Shown one piece after another: positions 12,201 to 26,700 of a stretch of 64,000 nt of DNA (its first letter is position 1; the number at the start of each line of letters is the position of its first letter). The translations under genes were made by a program, and so were the position numbers. Source of the DNA: Heliocidaris erythrogramma. Its lineage: Eukaryota > Echinodermata > Echinoidea > Camarodonta > Echinometridae. The notes under the pieces were generated by a model, which made no database searches, was not told where the DNA came from, and saw only the letters and a program-made list of their open reading frames with translations. The stretch is from NCBI GenBank assembly GCA_025617745.1, contig CM046871.1, positions 32,743,579 through 32,807,578 of the forward strand, given 5' to 3'.

Positions 12201-15200
12201 CAGGAATAATTAAAACCTGCTTTGCTTGAGAGCATTCTGATATTTGGAAGTACTTGTCTATTTAATCCAGCAATTTATGAAATTAGTATTTGCGATAGTT
12301 TTATGTGAAACTTGACATTGATTCCAAAATGTTTGTCAAGATAATCTAGTCAAAAAGTTTAAGTATTATTATGTACACATTTCTTTTTAAAAATAGATTT
12401 ATGTAATTGTAGGTGACTAAAGCATTTTTGGAAAGTTGTCACAGAACTTAAAAAACAGTCAATAGACATTTTTTCCCAGAGCTCTTTGGAACTTTGTGAG
12501 CTATGTAAGTCACTCCCTCTCCTGTGTATTCTTTTAATTTTTGTGGGGAAAAGGCTACATGTATATATTGTATTACATATTATACGTATGACTGTCTCTT
12601 TAAGAGGCAATTGAACTCATATTATTAATTTTTAAACTCATCAAAAGATAATATTACTGTTTCTATTTTTTAAGTAGATTTAATCTAAGTCCTGCAAAAC
12701 GCATTCAATCAAATGCAGCTGTGCACTCTGATCTCGCAGATTAATTGTAATCATCATGAATTTTAGATACTTTCATGGGCGATAATCTTAAATATGAAAT
12801 TGCAATTTTCTCATAATTATTCCCAGACTCCCCAGGGGGCATTTCATCGAGCGTCTTGTCGGTGATTTTTACTGACAAATTAACTCTTAGCCAATCAGAT
12901 GCAAGGATTTCAGTAGCTTATAACAGTTATTGCAACTTGTCATTGGTGACAAGTTTTATGAAACAGGGCCCTGGTCTTAATACTGTCTGGTGAGAGGCAG
13001 AAGGATGTTCAAGTTGAAGTGATAAAAGTTGATCTCGATCCCCTGTCTTTCAGTAGGCAATAGTATCTTTGTGTTCATTACATGTATGTTATTTATATTA
13101 TCCCCCCCATAAAAAACAACAACCCCAAAACAACAACACTCTATAATTATAAGTTTTCAGCTGACCGTTGGACCATGGAAAGTTTTCAATACTTACCAGA
13201 CTTTTGAATTAGTCCTCATGGAGCTCTTTATTTCTTTCAGATGTAACCAAATTGCAGTCCTATATGATGCCATGTCACCAACATGGGAAGGAGAAAGCAG
13301 GGGGTAACGCCCTCCTCAAAATATCAGTCACATGCCCTCATGCAAGGCCTCCATTTGATAGGACACCTTTGATAATTAACATGAAAGGTTTCTTGAGACC
13401 TGTAGTTCCATGAACCTGAATCACTAAACTTTGCCAGTGATCCGTTACGTCAGAAAGCGAGGATGACTCGCTGAATACGGCAGTCATAGGAATTAAGACG
13501 TCGTCAAACACTAAGCTGCGTCTGATGACAGAACTGAGCCCCTCTCTCTGCTCGCGAGAATCATCGTTAATCTCTTCAACATCCTTTAACATTCATGTCT
13601 GGGGGCAGCAATGTGAAGCGATTGTCACATTGAGGATTAGATTTAACATGCCGAATGATTTCTCATGTCGTTCTTTAAAATAACATTAATCCTCTCAACC
13701 CTGTGACCTTTTACAGGATCTCATACAAAGTGTTGATGTATCTGTCATTTTTCATAGTACTAATGCACTGTACATGTGCACTTTTTCACTTTTAATAATG
13801 GATGCATGCAACACATTGTTTGCTAGTTCACGACCTTGTTCGTGGGTTATTTCTCTCTTTTTTGTGAGTGTTTAATGTTTTTATAACAAAGAGGTAATAA
13901 TAATCAGACCCACATACATGTTAAAATGTAAAAATTCAATTGGCTGGTCATAACATTATTGCATTCTCACATTGTTTGCTAGTTCAGAACCTCGTTCGTG
14001 GGTTATTTCTCTTTTTTGTGAGTGTTTAATGTTTTTATAACAAAGAGGTAATAATAATCAGACCCACATACATGTTAAAATGTAAAAATTCAATTGGCTG
14101 GTCATAACATTATTGCATTCTCACATTGTTTGCTAGTTCAGAACCTCGTTCGTGGGTTATTTCTCTCTTTATTTGAGTGTTTAATGTTTTTATAACAAAG
14201 AGGTAATAATATTCAGACCCACATACATGTTAAAAGGTAAAATTTCCATTGGCTGGTCATTATTGCATACTCACATTAAGCCTACATGTAGCTGCCTCGT
14301 TTTAGGTTTTTATTCCTAACGATTTTCACATGGGTGATGGAAACTGATTCTTTTTCAAGTTTTCACTTGAAATGATGCTTAAACATCCTTCTTGAAGTAC
14401 AACATTTTATTATACACTGTTCAGACAAGAAAGAAATGTATTCTTTATTGTGTGGTACGTGTATATACAAAAAGTCTTGCTCGTCTGAATGGAGTGTTAT
14501 AACTACCTGTACCCGTTCAAAAACCTGCTCTGGCACCACTTGCTCTTGGCTTTAATTCATCAAAGATATTAGACAGGTTCACACAGGGAGCTAAACTTAA
14601 ACTTTCGCTTGTAGTTTCAAAACATCAAGTTATCTTGTAGTTATCTTGAAGTTACACCGTATGAACGGACTTGTAGTTTCGAAACTTTAAGTTTACTTGT
14701 AGTTCCAGAACCACAAACAAGCTTGTAGTTAACAAACCATGAACAGCGGGGGGGGGGGGGGGGGGGGGGGGGTCCTCGTTGTAGTTACTGACCGTGTGGA
14801 CAGAATAAACTTTTAAGTTTAAGTTTAGCAATCTCTGGCCCCTCTGCTCATGTTAAACGACGATTGCTCGACTTGTAGTCTTAGAACAAACGAGCGTCGT
14901 TGTTTCGGGCCCGTGTGAAACCCTCGTCGTTGTTTTGTTAACTTTAAGTTTCGCTAACTTAAAGTTTCAAAACTACAAGTCCCTTATGAACGTAGCTATT
15001 GGGTTAGGGTTAGTGTTGACATCTGTTTTAGGTTTCAGTTTCTTATTAGGGTTATAGGGTTCGGGTTACCGGTAGGTATAGTTTCTGATCCAGGGTTCAA
15101 AGAATTCGGTCAGTGTCGGTAATTGATTGCTGAGCAGGTCGCCGGAGCATGTTTTATATAACGGTTAAGACTGCCCCTTCAAAACACAATTTTATTTTTT

Positions 15201-16733
15201 ACCCTGAACTCGACAGACAATTTCCTGCTCCAGGGATATGTTGCGAGGATGCAGGCAACTGTACAAACATGTTCGTGGTATCACATTTTGTTTTTGCCCC
15301 AGTTTCATCTGTCCGTATGGCCCTTGGATGTCATATGAGGTGTGAATGTCAGGTGGGTGGTCATGTGATCTCTACCTGTAGTCCCGTACCATGTTGAAAT
15401 TGTGACTTGGCTCGCAGGATTCCTCTGTGGGTCAGGTTGAACTTGCTGTTCAACTCTCAAAGAGCTCAAAGAGCACCCTTTCGTGAATGAAGCTATGTAG
15501 CGAGTAGAGACCAGGGGAGCGTTTCATCAAGCGTTTTGTCAGTGAATTTTACTGAAAAATTTGCTCTAAGCCAATCAGATGCAAGGATTTCAGTAGCTTA
15601 TAACAGTTGTCGGTAAAAATCACTGACAACAAGCTTGATGAAACGCTCCCCTGGACTCCACACTACCTTTTTTTTGGCACAGATTAAGTGTCATTGTAGA
15701 TTGTCATTTTAAAGACTGGTGTTAATTGGCGCATTGTTTAAATAATGGAAGTTTTTTTGGTCTAGAGTTAAAATTAAAGGGCCATGTGCACCAGACCCTT
15801 TGATTGTTGTTCTCCTTATTCAGTTAAAACTGACACTCGGTCTAAAGCCGTGTTTAACAAAAGAAACACTTAGAGGTTGGTCTAACTTCTTTTGTGAAAA
15901 CTTCACTTTAGACCAACAGGTGCAGATCCAGGATTTTGTACAAGGGGGAGGGGGCACACAAATGTCCGAAAATTTTCTGAAAAAAAAAAAAATGGTAACC
16001 AGATTTTTTTGTCCAGTTGTCCTCCAAAATTTGGTCGAGGGGGGGGGGGGGGGGGGGGCGGCCAATTCGGCCCCCGCTGGCTTCAAAAGGGGGGGGGGGC
16101 GGGATGGATCAGCCCCTGCCCAGGGTCGGGTTTAGATTTTAGCAGAATATGGGCTTACATGTACATGTATATATTGATCTATGCATATCCAGCCATACGG
16201 TACTTACAGAATTCAGCCTTGATTGCAGGCTATGACTTGCAGGGTGATGATACACATAGAGGTTACATATGACCTGCTTTCTACTCACCTGTACATCTAG
16301 ATGTGCCTGGTTAATCACTGTTAATCTACAGGATCATATTGTCTGATTGGAGCCAAAAGGGCGTTAACTCTCTACAGATGATGAAGGGACTTTATGCCTC
16401 TTGGCTGCAAACAGACGATATGCTGGATCTGGGAACAGCCATCATGGAAAACTGTTTGAATCTCGCCCCCCCCCCCCCCCCCCAATCCAACAAAACCCAA
16501 TCTGGCATACTGTACATTCATAACACACACAAAATGTAGCCCCAATTGTGCCCCAGCCCCTCTGTGGCAGTAGTTTTAGTTCACAAAGCACCTGAAAGTT
16601 AGATAGTCTTTAAAAAAGCCTTTTTTTTCTTTTTTTTTTTTTTTTTTTTTTTTTTTCTTGGGGGGGGGGGGGGGGGGTTTGCTTTGCTTGTTGATTGTGT
16701 GCTTTTCAGAAATTATTCAGAATTGTGCCCCCT

Positions 16734-16772
<39 letters not shown>

Positions 16773-19700
16773 CAGCAGGGGAATCCTGTATGCATGTACT
16801 GTTGTTGTATCTACACCTTATTCCTCTCCTGTGAAAATGCCCTTGATTGGCTCTGCAACATGTCCTCTTAATGACTGTTTATACAGCATTATTGATGAGA
16901 TAAGTTTCTTTTATCCAGAGAATACTACGACCTTGACTCTTGACTAATTTTCGCTATCCTTAGAAAAATCGGAACCTTATGTAGGCCTATATGCAATGTG
17001 CATCTGCTGAAACTATCATTAAATCCTCTGACATTTACTCCAAGGCTCTGTCTTTTAAAGCTTTTGGAATTGATCCAAATTGATCCTCCAATAAATGCGA
17101 AGTTGAAATGGCTTACCCGGTACATATATCTCATTTGAGTTTATTTTAAACTGGATTAATTAACTCAAGTTGCGATCGATGTAAATCATTTGCAACTCTT
17201 TACAAGACGGGATTGTGGTGCTATATTTTCACATTGTTATATGGTAAGAAATCACATTTATGACCTTGTAATTCATTCAGGGTTATCTGTTAATCAGTAA
17301 ATTACAACACAGTATTAAAAACTTAGGAATTGAAGCAGAATTTTTTTTCTTCAATACTCTCATTTTTTATATTTCAATTTAGTATTACTAGTCCCTGTCG
17401 ATTTCACATGAGCTGCCTTTTTGTGAAAGACAATAGAATATTTAGCCTGAAACTTTGAACATGCTTTTTTAAAGATCACATTGCAAGAAAATTCCATCAA
17501 AATAAATATTGGCTTAATACTCATTATTGCATAGATGGCATAAATTATACAAGGTTATCCAAATTCAACGCTCTGAAACATTTGAATTAATGATTATTAT
17601 CAATTATAAAACGGTAAAATACAGCCCCCGATATAGCAGCTGAAGAGCTCCTTGAACGCTGCTGAGATGTGTGACGACACACGAAGGACCAGTCCTGTCT
17701 AAGCAGACGATGTCCCATAACATCTTACACATTTTTCAGTGCCTGTTTTGTCATCTCCTCTTCACTTATTTCTCTTACTTGACTAGCGTCAGTCTTAATG
17801 TTAGTCTGTTGCCTCACTCTTAACTTCGTGTATGGTATTATTTTGATGAAAAATGCAGCGTTAAAAAAATAAAGGAATCAGTCACTTGTAAACAAAATAA
17901 GACGCCATTGTATTTTCAGCTGCTTGCACCGGGGCATGTTCGGCGTTTCAAGAGGGAACGAATACAATCTGTGATATTATTCGGAGGGCTTTTCAATTTG
18001 AAAATGGGGTTTATTTCATTGATCATTGACCCTTCTCCTGTGTATTTACAATCAAACGGTTTTAGTTATCAGAATCAGTTTCACTTTCCCTTTTAGAATG
18101 GTGTGAAATAAGGTCATGTTAAATATACCAAACTCTTTATAATTTGATAAATAATTGCATTGCAATTACGTTCATTCATTATAGGACGTCGTCTGCTTAA
18201 GCAGGACCGATCTCTAGTGTGACGACGTCAAAACATCGCTATATTTCTGGCGAATCCTCGGATATTCCAGATGCTTAGAAGAGCTTTTATTTATGTTGTT
18301 TTTATAATCATCAGATACGTAGTTGACATAAAACTTATACGATTGCCATCTGTAAGCTTCCCAGTTTCTAGTGATACATTAATTGCCATATTTGTGATTT
18401 TCTTGCAATGTGATCTATAAGTACATTTTAAAAAGTGGATGCACATTTAGACTTGCAGCTGCAGGTGTGGGTAGATCCGTCATGATTGTGAGAAAGTTTG
18501 TGGTTGGGATCCACCAAAATGCTTGAAGGAGTTTTGAAAATGTGTTGTGCTTTTTACGTTCATGTGCCCAAACTCAAGAAAGTTCAGGAAATCTAGTTTT
18601 TAACCGGTATGGCATGAAGCAACAGTACGGTTTCATTCAGTCATACAGGTTGGCCCTGCCCCCTACTGCAGACAACCACTAGATCACTGCACTAGTCCCT
18701 TGTGGTCTTCTAACCTTCTGGCTGGCCCCCCATTCTATACCCCCTTCCTGCTGGAGGGGCATCGCCAGACCTTTTTCCGGGGGGGGGGGGGGGGGGGGGG
18801 GGGGGGAGAGGGTGAGAGGAAGGGGAAGATGGGATAGGATGTCAAGACAACAAGATCACCGTACTGTCCCATGAGGTGGTCTAACCTTCTGCTTGCCACC
18901 ATTCTATACTTTCCTGCAGTGGCGTAGCTAGACTTTTTAAAACAGGAGGGGGAGGGGGTGGGGCTGTTGCACCTCTAGATCACCCACTGATCCCATGAGG
19001 TTTTCTAACCTTCTAGCTGCCCCTCATTTTTTACCCTCTTCCTGACCTGTTTTCCCCCTCACCATTGTAAGAGTGACAGAGCAATAAAAATCATTCCAGA
19101 AAACACACTCTGTAGTGACTAAACCTCATTCGCTTCTCGCTGACAGAGATGACGAGCCACGTTACAAACATGTTTGTGTTTTACGCCGAGTGTGACATGC
19201 GTAAATTGTTATTTCCATTTTCCAGCATTTTGTAATCACGTAGATGTCTGCACTGCAGCGCCCATCTGTCAAAGTGGAATGTTACGCTTTTGCCTGGCAG
19301 GTCAATTAAACACCAAGGAATTTATAACGGTCAAACATTGTTTTGGAAAATTTTTCAGTTGTTGGATAGCATTTGACACTGCTTCTGTGTGCTCATTTTA
19401 TTTGAAAGATTTCAACTGTATTACTTGGTAAAGATTGGAAAATGAAGTTTATTTGAGATTGTTGTGTGGACTCTCGAGATGGTTGTGTGGACTCTCGAGA
19501 TGAGATTTGAGACTGTTCGATGTACCGGGGTAACATGCTCTTTTTATGTGGATCGGATCTTGTGACAGCCGAAGCAGGATTAGTCCATGGATAGAGTGTT
19601 TTTCACATTTAAAGGAAGATCACTATATCGTTTGTGTCTGTTCATTTGGTGATGATTAGGTGATCTGATATTTGCTTCTGCAACATTTTCTTTTTTCTTT

Positions 19701-20676
19701 ATCAGTGATATGATGTAGGTTAGGTTTTAGGAATATGGTTAGGGCTAGGTATAGTGGTATTAGTGATGGGACCAGCTAGGGTTACAGTTAAGAATTCAAT
19801 CAGTGTAGGGGATTGTCTGGAGAGCATTCTTGCCGAAGCATATGTTGTAGAACCGATGCTTAGTTTCGCTTAAAACCCAATACTCCATTGTTCCTAAATA
19901 TATGTGCAATGTTTAGTCTAGGAAGTTCATGCGGTGATTCTTGGAATTGGAAACCATTACCTCTAGGGAAACTTTCGTGAAGGAAATTGTTTCCTTGATC
20001 ATGCTTTTTTGTGGCTCAGAAAGCCGTGTTTTACAAACTGCAGGAATTGATTTGATTTTCCGCAAAGTGAAAAGATGTAATTTAGCAGTGCTCAATACTT
20101 GAGGTATCAAAGTGCAAGTGACCCACTGGAATTCATAATACAGTCAAACCTGCTTTAGCGACCACCTGTATAGAAAGACCACCTGTCTATAACGACCACA
20201 ATTTTTGTTTTCCTTGAACAGCATTTTCTGTTGAAACATGTATTAAAGGAACCTGTCCATAAAGACCACCTGCTCATAAAGACCGCTTTTCTTGTCTCCC
20301 TTGAGTGGTCTTTATAGACAGGTTTTACTGTATGACAATTAAAGGTACATGTATACGTTCAGATTTCTCTCTCTCTCTTTTAGGGGGAGGGGGGAAGGGG
20401 GGTGGGAGGGGGGGGGGGGTGGGTTCAAGTAAGATCCATCCCAAGATGGCTAATAAAGAAAAAAAAAGAAACAGAGACTGAGTTGATTACAAGGCATCAT
20501 GGTTTTTTTTATTAGGCACTATATTGCAAATGCTTGTAGAAAACAGTACAATTCAAAAAGAAGAATTAATTTTTGTAATACAGACCTAAACTGTGATGTG
20601 CAGAATCGCAACTGAATCCACTGACCGGGGTGATAATGCTTTAAACACTTTGGCAAGGCATTATATGAGAAACAGC

Positions 20677-20724
<48 letters not shown>

Positions 20725-23700
20725 AGAGCATTATGTATGAGGTGAAAAGTGAGTACATTTTTATGCAAGATTTGTTTTGAAATATTAATCATCCGAGGAC
20801 TCCTTTGACAAATTTTTGACTTGATTTGATAGTGACCAAGTGGAGAGATGAAGCTACAAACATTCAAATTGTACAGATTTTTGTGTTTTTTGTTAATGAT
20901 TTTCCAGAAATTATAAATTCCCCTTCAATACAGTTGCCTGGAAAATGACAGCCAGCTAATTTTTTCAATAAAATTGACCAAGAACTTGGTTTATCCTGTA
21001 TACCAAGAAATTCCTTTTACACAGAGTCAACTTTCCGTAATGTACGTCAGTTCCTGTGTGTAATTTTGTGTGAGTACAGTATTTCTACATGTACATGTAC
21101 ATATAGGCCAAGCTGTACCTTCAGGTTGAGTATGGTTATTCAGATTCCTCAAAATATAATGAATGTTTTGTCTGGGTTGTTCCAACCATGTTACAGCACA
21201 TCAGAAGGAGAAAACCATTCGCAATCAATAAAGTAAGTGATATGTTTATCAATTGTTAATTCTGCTGTATTTGTTTGGACATATTTGATCTTGATTCTCT
21301 TATCAGAAGGCTGTATTTGATGTTTGTTTCTACCTCGAATGCTAAAGAATAAAAAATATTCTTTTAGTTTTCTTTTTATATTGTTAGATTTCGGCTTTTC
21401 TGTTCTATCTTATGCCATTGTCCGATTCTGCAGTACCAAACATCTTTTCTTTTCAGAAGGAAATATTCTGATATTGAAATATCAGTAGGATCACATAGGC
21501 TGCAACACTGTAAATCCTATTCTATGGAATAGGGGAATAATCCTACCTTCAGTTACATGTATCTAAGGAAGATAATAGACTATTGAAGGAGATAGTATTG
21601 ATCACATAAATTGGTCATTATGTTTTACTAATTCCCATCACAGTCAATAGAGGATGTAATACATTAACCATTAGTTCTGCTGTAGTGCTGTTGCTAGATG
21701 TTGAAGGTATTTTATCTTTATTCCCTTTATCATAAGGTTGTATTTGGTGTTCCTTGTGTGCTAAGGAAGGAAATATTCTGTTATTTACATGTACATGTAA
21801 GTGTCAATAGGACTCACATAGTCTAAAGTTGTAAATCATATTCTAGGGACTATGGAATAGGGAAATAATCCTAACTTCAGGTATCTAAGGAAGATAGGAG
21901 ACCATCTACCTTTAATAGATTGAAGGAGATAGTAGATTGATTACATGAATTGGTCATGATGGTTTAGAACTTACTATCGGTATCACACCAAAAGAGAGTT
22001 ATACAATGTACATGAATGTTGAACTGTTGAACTGTTATTTCTGCTGTTGGATAATGTATCTGGTTGGCCATATTTTTTCGTGATCATCTGATCTCATCCT
22101 GTGTGGTGTTCTTTTTCTATCTTGAGTTCTTAGAAACACTCTAAAAACTGAATGTGCTAAATCACCATTTTAAAGGGCTGAGGAGTGACCACTTTTTCAG
22201 AATAAAATTAACACTTTTAACATGCTGGAGTCAGCCTTTATAATGCTGCATCCAGCATGTTAAAAGTGTTAATCTACCATTTTGAAAAAGTGGTCACCAT
22301 TGGCCCTTTTAAATGGTGATTTAACTATTAAGCTTTCAGGGGGAAGGAAGTATTCTGGTATACATTGAATTGTGAAGGGGACTCACATGACTGTCAAACA
22401 TTTCTTGTAATATCATCTCTTTATCCTCTTTATTTCCAAAACTAAAATAATATGAAATTGGTTCAAACTCTGATTTGTTTTGATTCTTCTCGTATCTATC
22501 TACAAACATTATAAATCAACTATAGGGCCCCGTTTCATAAAACTTGTTATCAATAACAAGATACAATAATTGTTATAAGCTACTTAAATCCTTGAATCTG
22601 ATTGGCTGATAGCAAATTTGTCATAGAAATGGTGCAGTTGTTATTGATAATAAGTTTTATGAACAGGGCCCAGATGTGTAATCTGCCAATCAGAGATCTG
22701 GGCTCCGTTTTCATAAAACTTGTTATCAGTAACAACTGCTACATTTCTATGACAAATTTGCTCTCAGCCAATTAGATGCAAGGATTTCAGTAGCTTATAA
22801 CAGTTATTGCAACTTGTTACTGATAACAAGTTTTATGAAGCAGGGCCCTGGCGTTCCTTGCACGTTGTAAGAGCAGTAAGATTGCTGGTTAATCAGGACT
22901 GATCTGATGTTAGGGTTTCAGGTCTTGACGTATAGGATGGACGTTTCGAAGACCTGGAAGTTGGTCTTCCGACCTGTCAACGCAATTACTGCAAAGGTTA
23001 ACCCACAAGCTTTTGAGAATAATGGTGTTATGCTCGGCAAGGAGGATCAGAATTTGGTGATGACATTCAAAGGCTTATATCAGGAATCATATTTATATGC
23101 TGCTTTTAGTGGTTTGGATTTTAGAATAGTTTTAGAAGTAATAATCTTGGCATTCATGCAATATCCTATATGCTGTCCAAGTTGTGAATAGGATGCAATC
23201 GTATAAAGCAGATGTACATTAAGATCAGGAGCAGATGTATCAATGATCCCAGTAGAGGTATGAAAATATTGCAGTATTATGAAATTTTAGGACTTGTCAG
23301 GATCAAAACATATCTCATTAATTGAAGGCAACACATACTAAACAAGTTAGAAGTTAACCTGACATGAGTATAACAAAGTGATGACGTAGACAAAGTTCTG
23401 AATGTTCACATATTAGTCTAAGACTGTTCTAAGATTAGTTGCTGGGTTTATGTGTTTTTAGATATAAAAAGGGTCTTTTGGTCAGGGCAGGGAGCTGGTG
23501 AAGTATTTGTCTGTTTGGTCTTTTTGAAACAAAAATTCAAATCTATCTTTTTTTTTGTTTCTCTTTCATGACAGTAAATGACAACCATTAGGCACGAAAC
23601 CCCCCCCCCCCCTTCCGTCCCTCATGTACCCCTCTTTTAATGTTATGATTTTCAAAGTAAAGCTAAGAAATAAGCAAGGACACTTTTGTTGGATTTGCTT

Positions 23701-26700
23701 GCCAGTTGTAAACACTGTGCCTCTAAAGGTATGACATCAATAATAGCAGATAGGCATTTTGGCAGGACAGCCTGTAACTGCCTTGGAAAGTAAGCCGTGA
23801 TAGGTGAAACTGTATTGTTACAAATGACAGCAGCCTGTTTTTCTTGGACAAAACTACCCTAGTTAAGCTGTTTTCAGATCGTAAGAACAACAGATATCTT
23901 GATCACATCTCTGTTACTGATTGTTCTTGTGGATCCTAGTTTGGCAAGGTTCATTCTTTCCTGTCTACTACTATATGAATGCAGATCATATGACGTTCTC
24001 TACATTGTAGCTGATCCAATGGCATTGATCCTGCAACCGGATTACTTTCCATACTTTCGAGCTTTCCTGATCAACTCTTTGAGGTTTTTTTACTGATTTT
24101 GTAGATCCTGGTTTAGCATAGATCATTCTTTCCCATGTATAGCAATACATCTTTAGATTAATTTGGCGTTGTTGATCCTTATTTTGATCTGGAGGCACTG
24201 ATCCTGCTGTGGTACACCTTATACAATGTAGTTCAGTGCTTTACAGATTAGAGCTTGATTTTCTAGAATACATCTATAAAGTTATCCAGCTGATCCACTG
24301 GCACTGATCCAGTCACATGTAGTGTAATATTCTTCAAAGCTTTCTAAATTACCTCTATAAAGTTATCAGTCTTTTCCAATGGCTCTGCATGGGCCCCCGT
24401 TTCATAAAACTTGTGATCAATAACAACTGCCCCATTTCTATGACAAATTTGCTCGCAGCCAATCGGATTCAAGGATTCAGTTATTGATAATGATAACTAG
24501 TTTCATGAAACAGGAACCTGATACTACAGTGGAATGACCTACAGTACGATGCTTTAGATCTACATTACACTGTACTTCTGTGAAGTTTTCTGTCTGATCC
24601 TGGGAGTGGTATGTTCTCACAATCTACTCCACAGAGTGATCTATTTAAAGGGAAAGTCCACCCTGATTAAAAGTTGGTTTCAAAAGAAGTAGAAAAATTA
24701 AAGCAACAGATCAGTAAAGGTTTGAGCAAAATCCGATAAGAAATAAGAAAGCTATGAATTTTTGAAGTTGCAATCAATCACATACAAATTGGCCACTCTG
24801 TGACGTATCTTGCGAGCTCCTCTCCCATTTGCCCTGTACCCTAAACAATCTTAATTGCCATTTTTTCTAAAGAAAATATCCAGTCGTACATGCATCTTAG
24901 ATATAATCATTTCTCATATGTTTTTACACAACACCTGTATGAAATGAATCTATTCCTTCATCAAAAACTAAGAAAATAAAATTTATGAGATTTTTCTGTA
25001 CTGAGCAAATGGGAGAGGAGCTCGCAAGATACATGTACTTCACGGAGTTGCCAATTTGTGTTTGATTGATTACAAGTTCAAAAATTCATAACTTTCTTAT
25101 TTCTTATCGGATTTTTCCTCAAACCTTCACTGATCTGTTTCCTTAATTTTTCTGCTTCTTTTAATACCAACTTGTAATCAGGGTGGATTTTCCCTTTAAA
25201 TCCTCATGAAACTGAAAGGGGCCTATATACAAGTGTGATGAGTCCCTGTCAAATAAAAACGTAAAAGATAGATGTGCAGAACAGGAGTAGTCGATGATTA
25301 ATTCCTTTCATTATCTTTAATCCACCCAAGGTCAGACTAGACACAAAGTACAGTCTACGGAAATCGACATGCTCCCTTGTCCGTGATTTGACTGTATGTT
25401 TATCGGACTCAGTGGAATAACAGGGAAATGAGAGCTTTGTTGAAGTTGCATTTGGAATCCTGGGAGTACCGGTAATGTTTTCGTTAAGTCCATAGCCACC
25501 AGACGCTGGGTTTCCTTTGACAGGGACATGTTGTGATGTTTGATCTAATTTGTAGTGGATTAAGGTGGACGTTTGAGGACGTTGAGCCAGGGGTCCTACA
25601 GGTGGAGGATTTGGAAGAAAAGGATCTCTTCATGAAGGAAAGTCTTGTTTATTATGAAGTAACATGTACTGTGGTCATGGAAGGAAACTGAGGATCAATC
25701 TTTTTCCACATCAGTTCTTCAGTAATATTTATTTATATCCGTCTTCTGGTTGTCTATCAGTGCAATGTACTCTCCAAAGTAGGCCCAGGTCATGGATTCT
25801 AGTTATAGACTGGTCAGGACTTAATGGAATGGTTTATGAATGTATTACCGCGAGTTTTAATTCTTTATGATTCATGTGGAAATTGGATATTTCTTTGGAT
25901 CCGACAAGTCATTCATTGATTCTTCCAGAGAGTAACTTGGAGCAAATGATTTTAAGCAGCTAGTACATGCAGTTAGGAAAGTGTTTTAAGCCTGTGGTTT
26001 TACAAAAAATGTTGACCAGTGAGTGACCCTGTGATGTTAGGAAAGTATCTGTAAGTAACCCATCAATATTTTTTTCTGTCTGTGGTAGATAAACAGACAG
26101 TGTTTATGTGAATAGAAATTGAAACAGGATGGGCCTACTTTTATCTGTGTGTTTGAATCGTATAATGTCACAGAAGCACCCCTTAACCGGTTGACTTGAT
26201 ACGAGAATAGATCCTGCGTGGCGGGGTGTTTCCTAATTGAATTCAGCGCAATTGAGTCTGAGTGACTTCTTTGTTGAATCATCCGTCAATACAAGAGGAG
26301 GTCCGCTCTCCCTGCGCGAACAATTATTCTGCAGCTGCACGTCACCTCACGACTCGCTGTCGCTGAATGACGGACGGAGTGGGCAGAGCAGCGTTCGTTG
26401 CCATTGTCCGACTGTCAAGATTGTTTTCTTGTAGTCTTCGAAGTTCAAGTTTGACACATACATGTACGTATGTGACAATGATGTGACTCATTTGGAACTT
26501 GGAACATGGATTGTTTGACTAGCGTTCATAAACAGCCATTTCTGAGGGTTGACGCTCCCATACCAGATCATTGTTCACGGTTCTTGGATCACTACCCCTG
26601 GATTTAAAATAATGGGAACAATTCCCATTTCTCAACTCGAGCCAAACTTGCAGAACCTGTAGAACCTGCAGAAACTTGAAGCATTGTGTACACTTAGTGC

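Noticed and set aside
15149..15397. 82-codon frame with several Cys
   Set aside because: No domain recognised, Cys spacing irregular, no splice sites placed; probably chance in an intron.
16684..16947. Poly-proline open frame
   Set aside because: A C homopolymer read as codons, with no flanking coding evidence.
18918..18960. hAT-type terminus CAGTGGCGTAGC as a full element
   Set aside because: No matching inverted end or 8-bp duplication found nearby.
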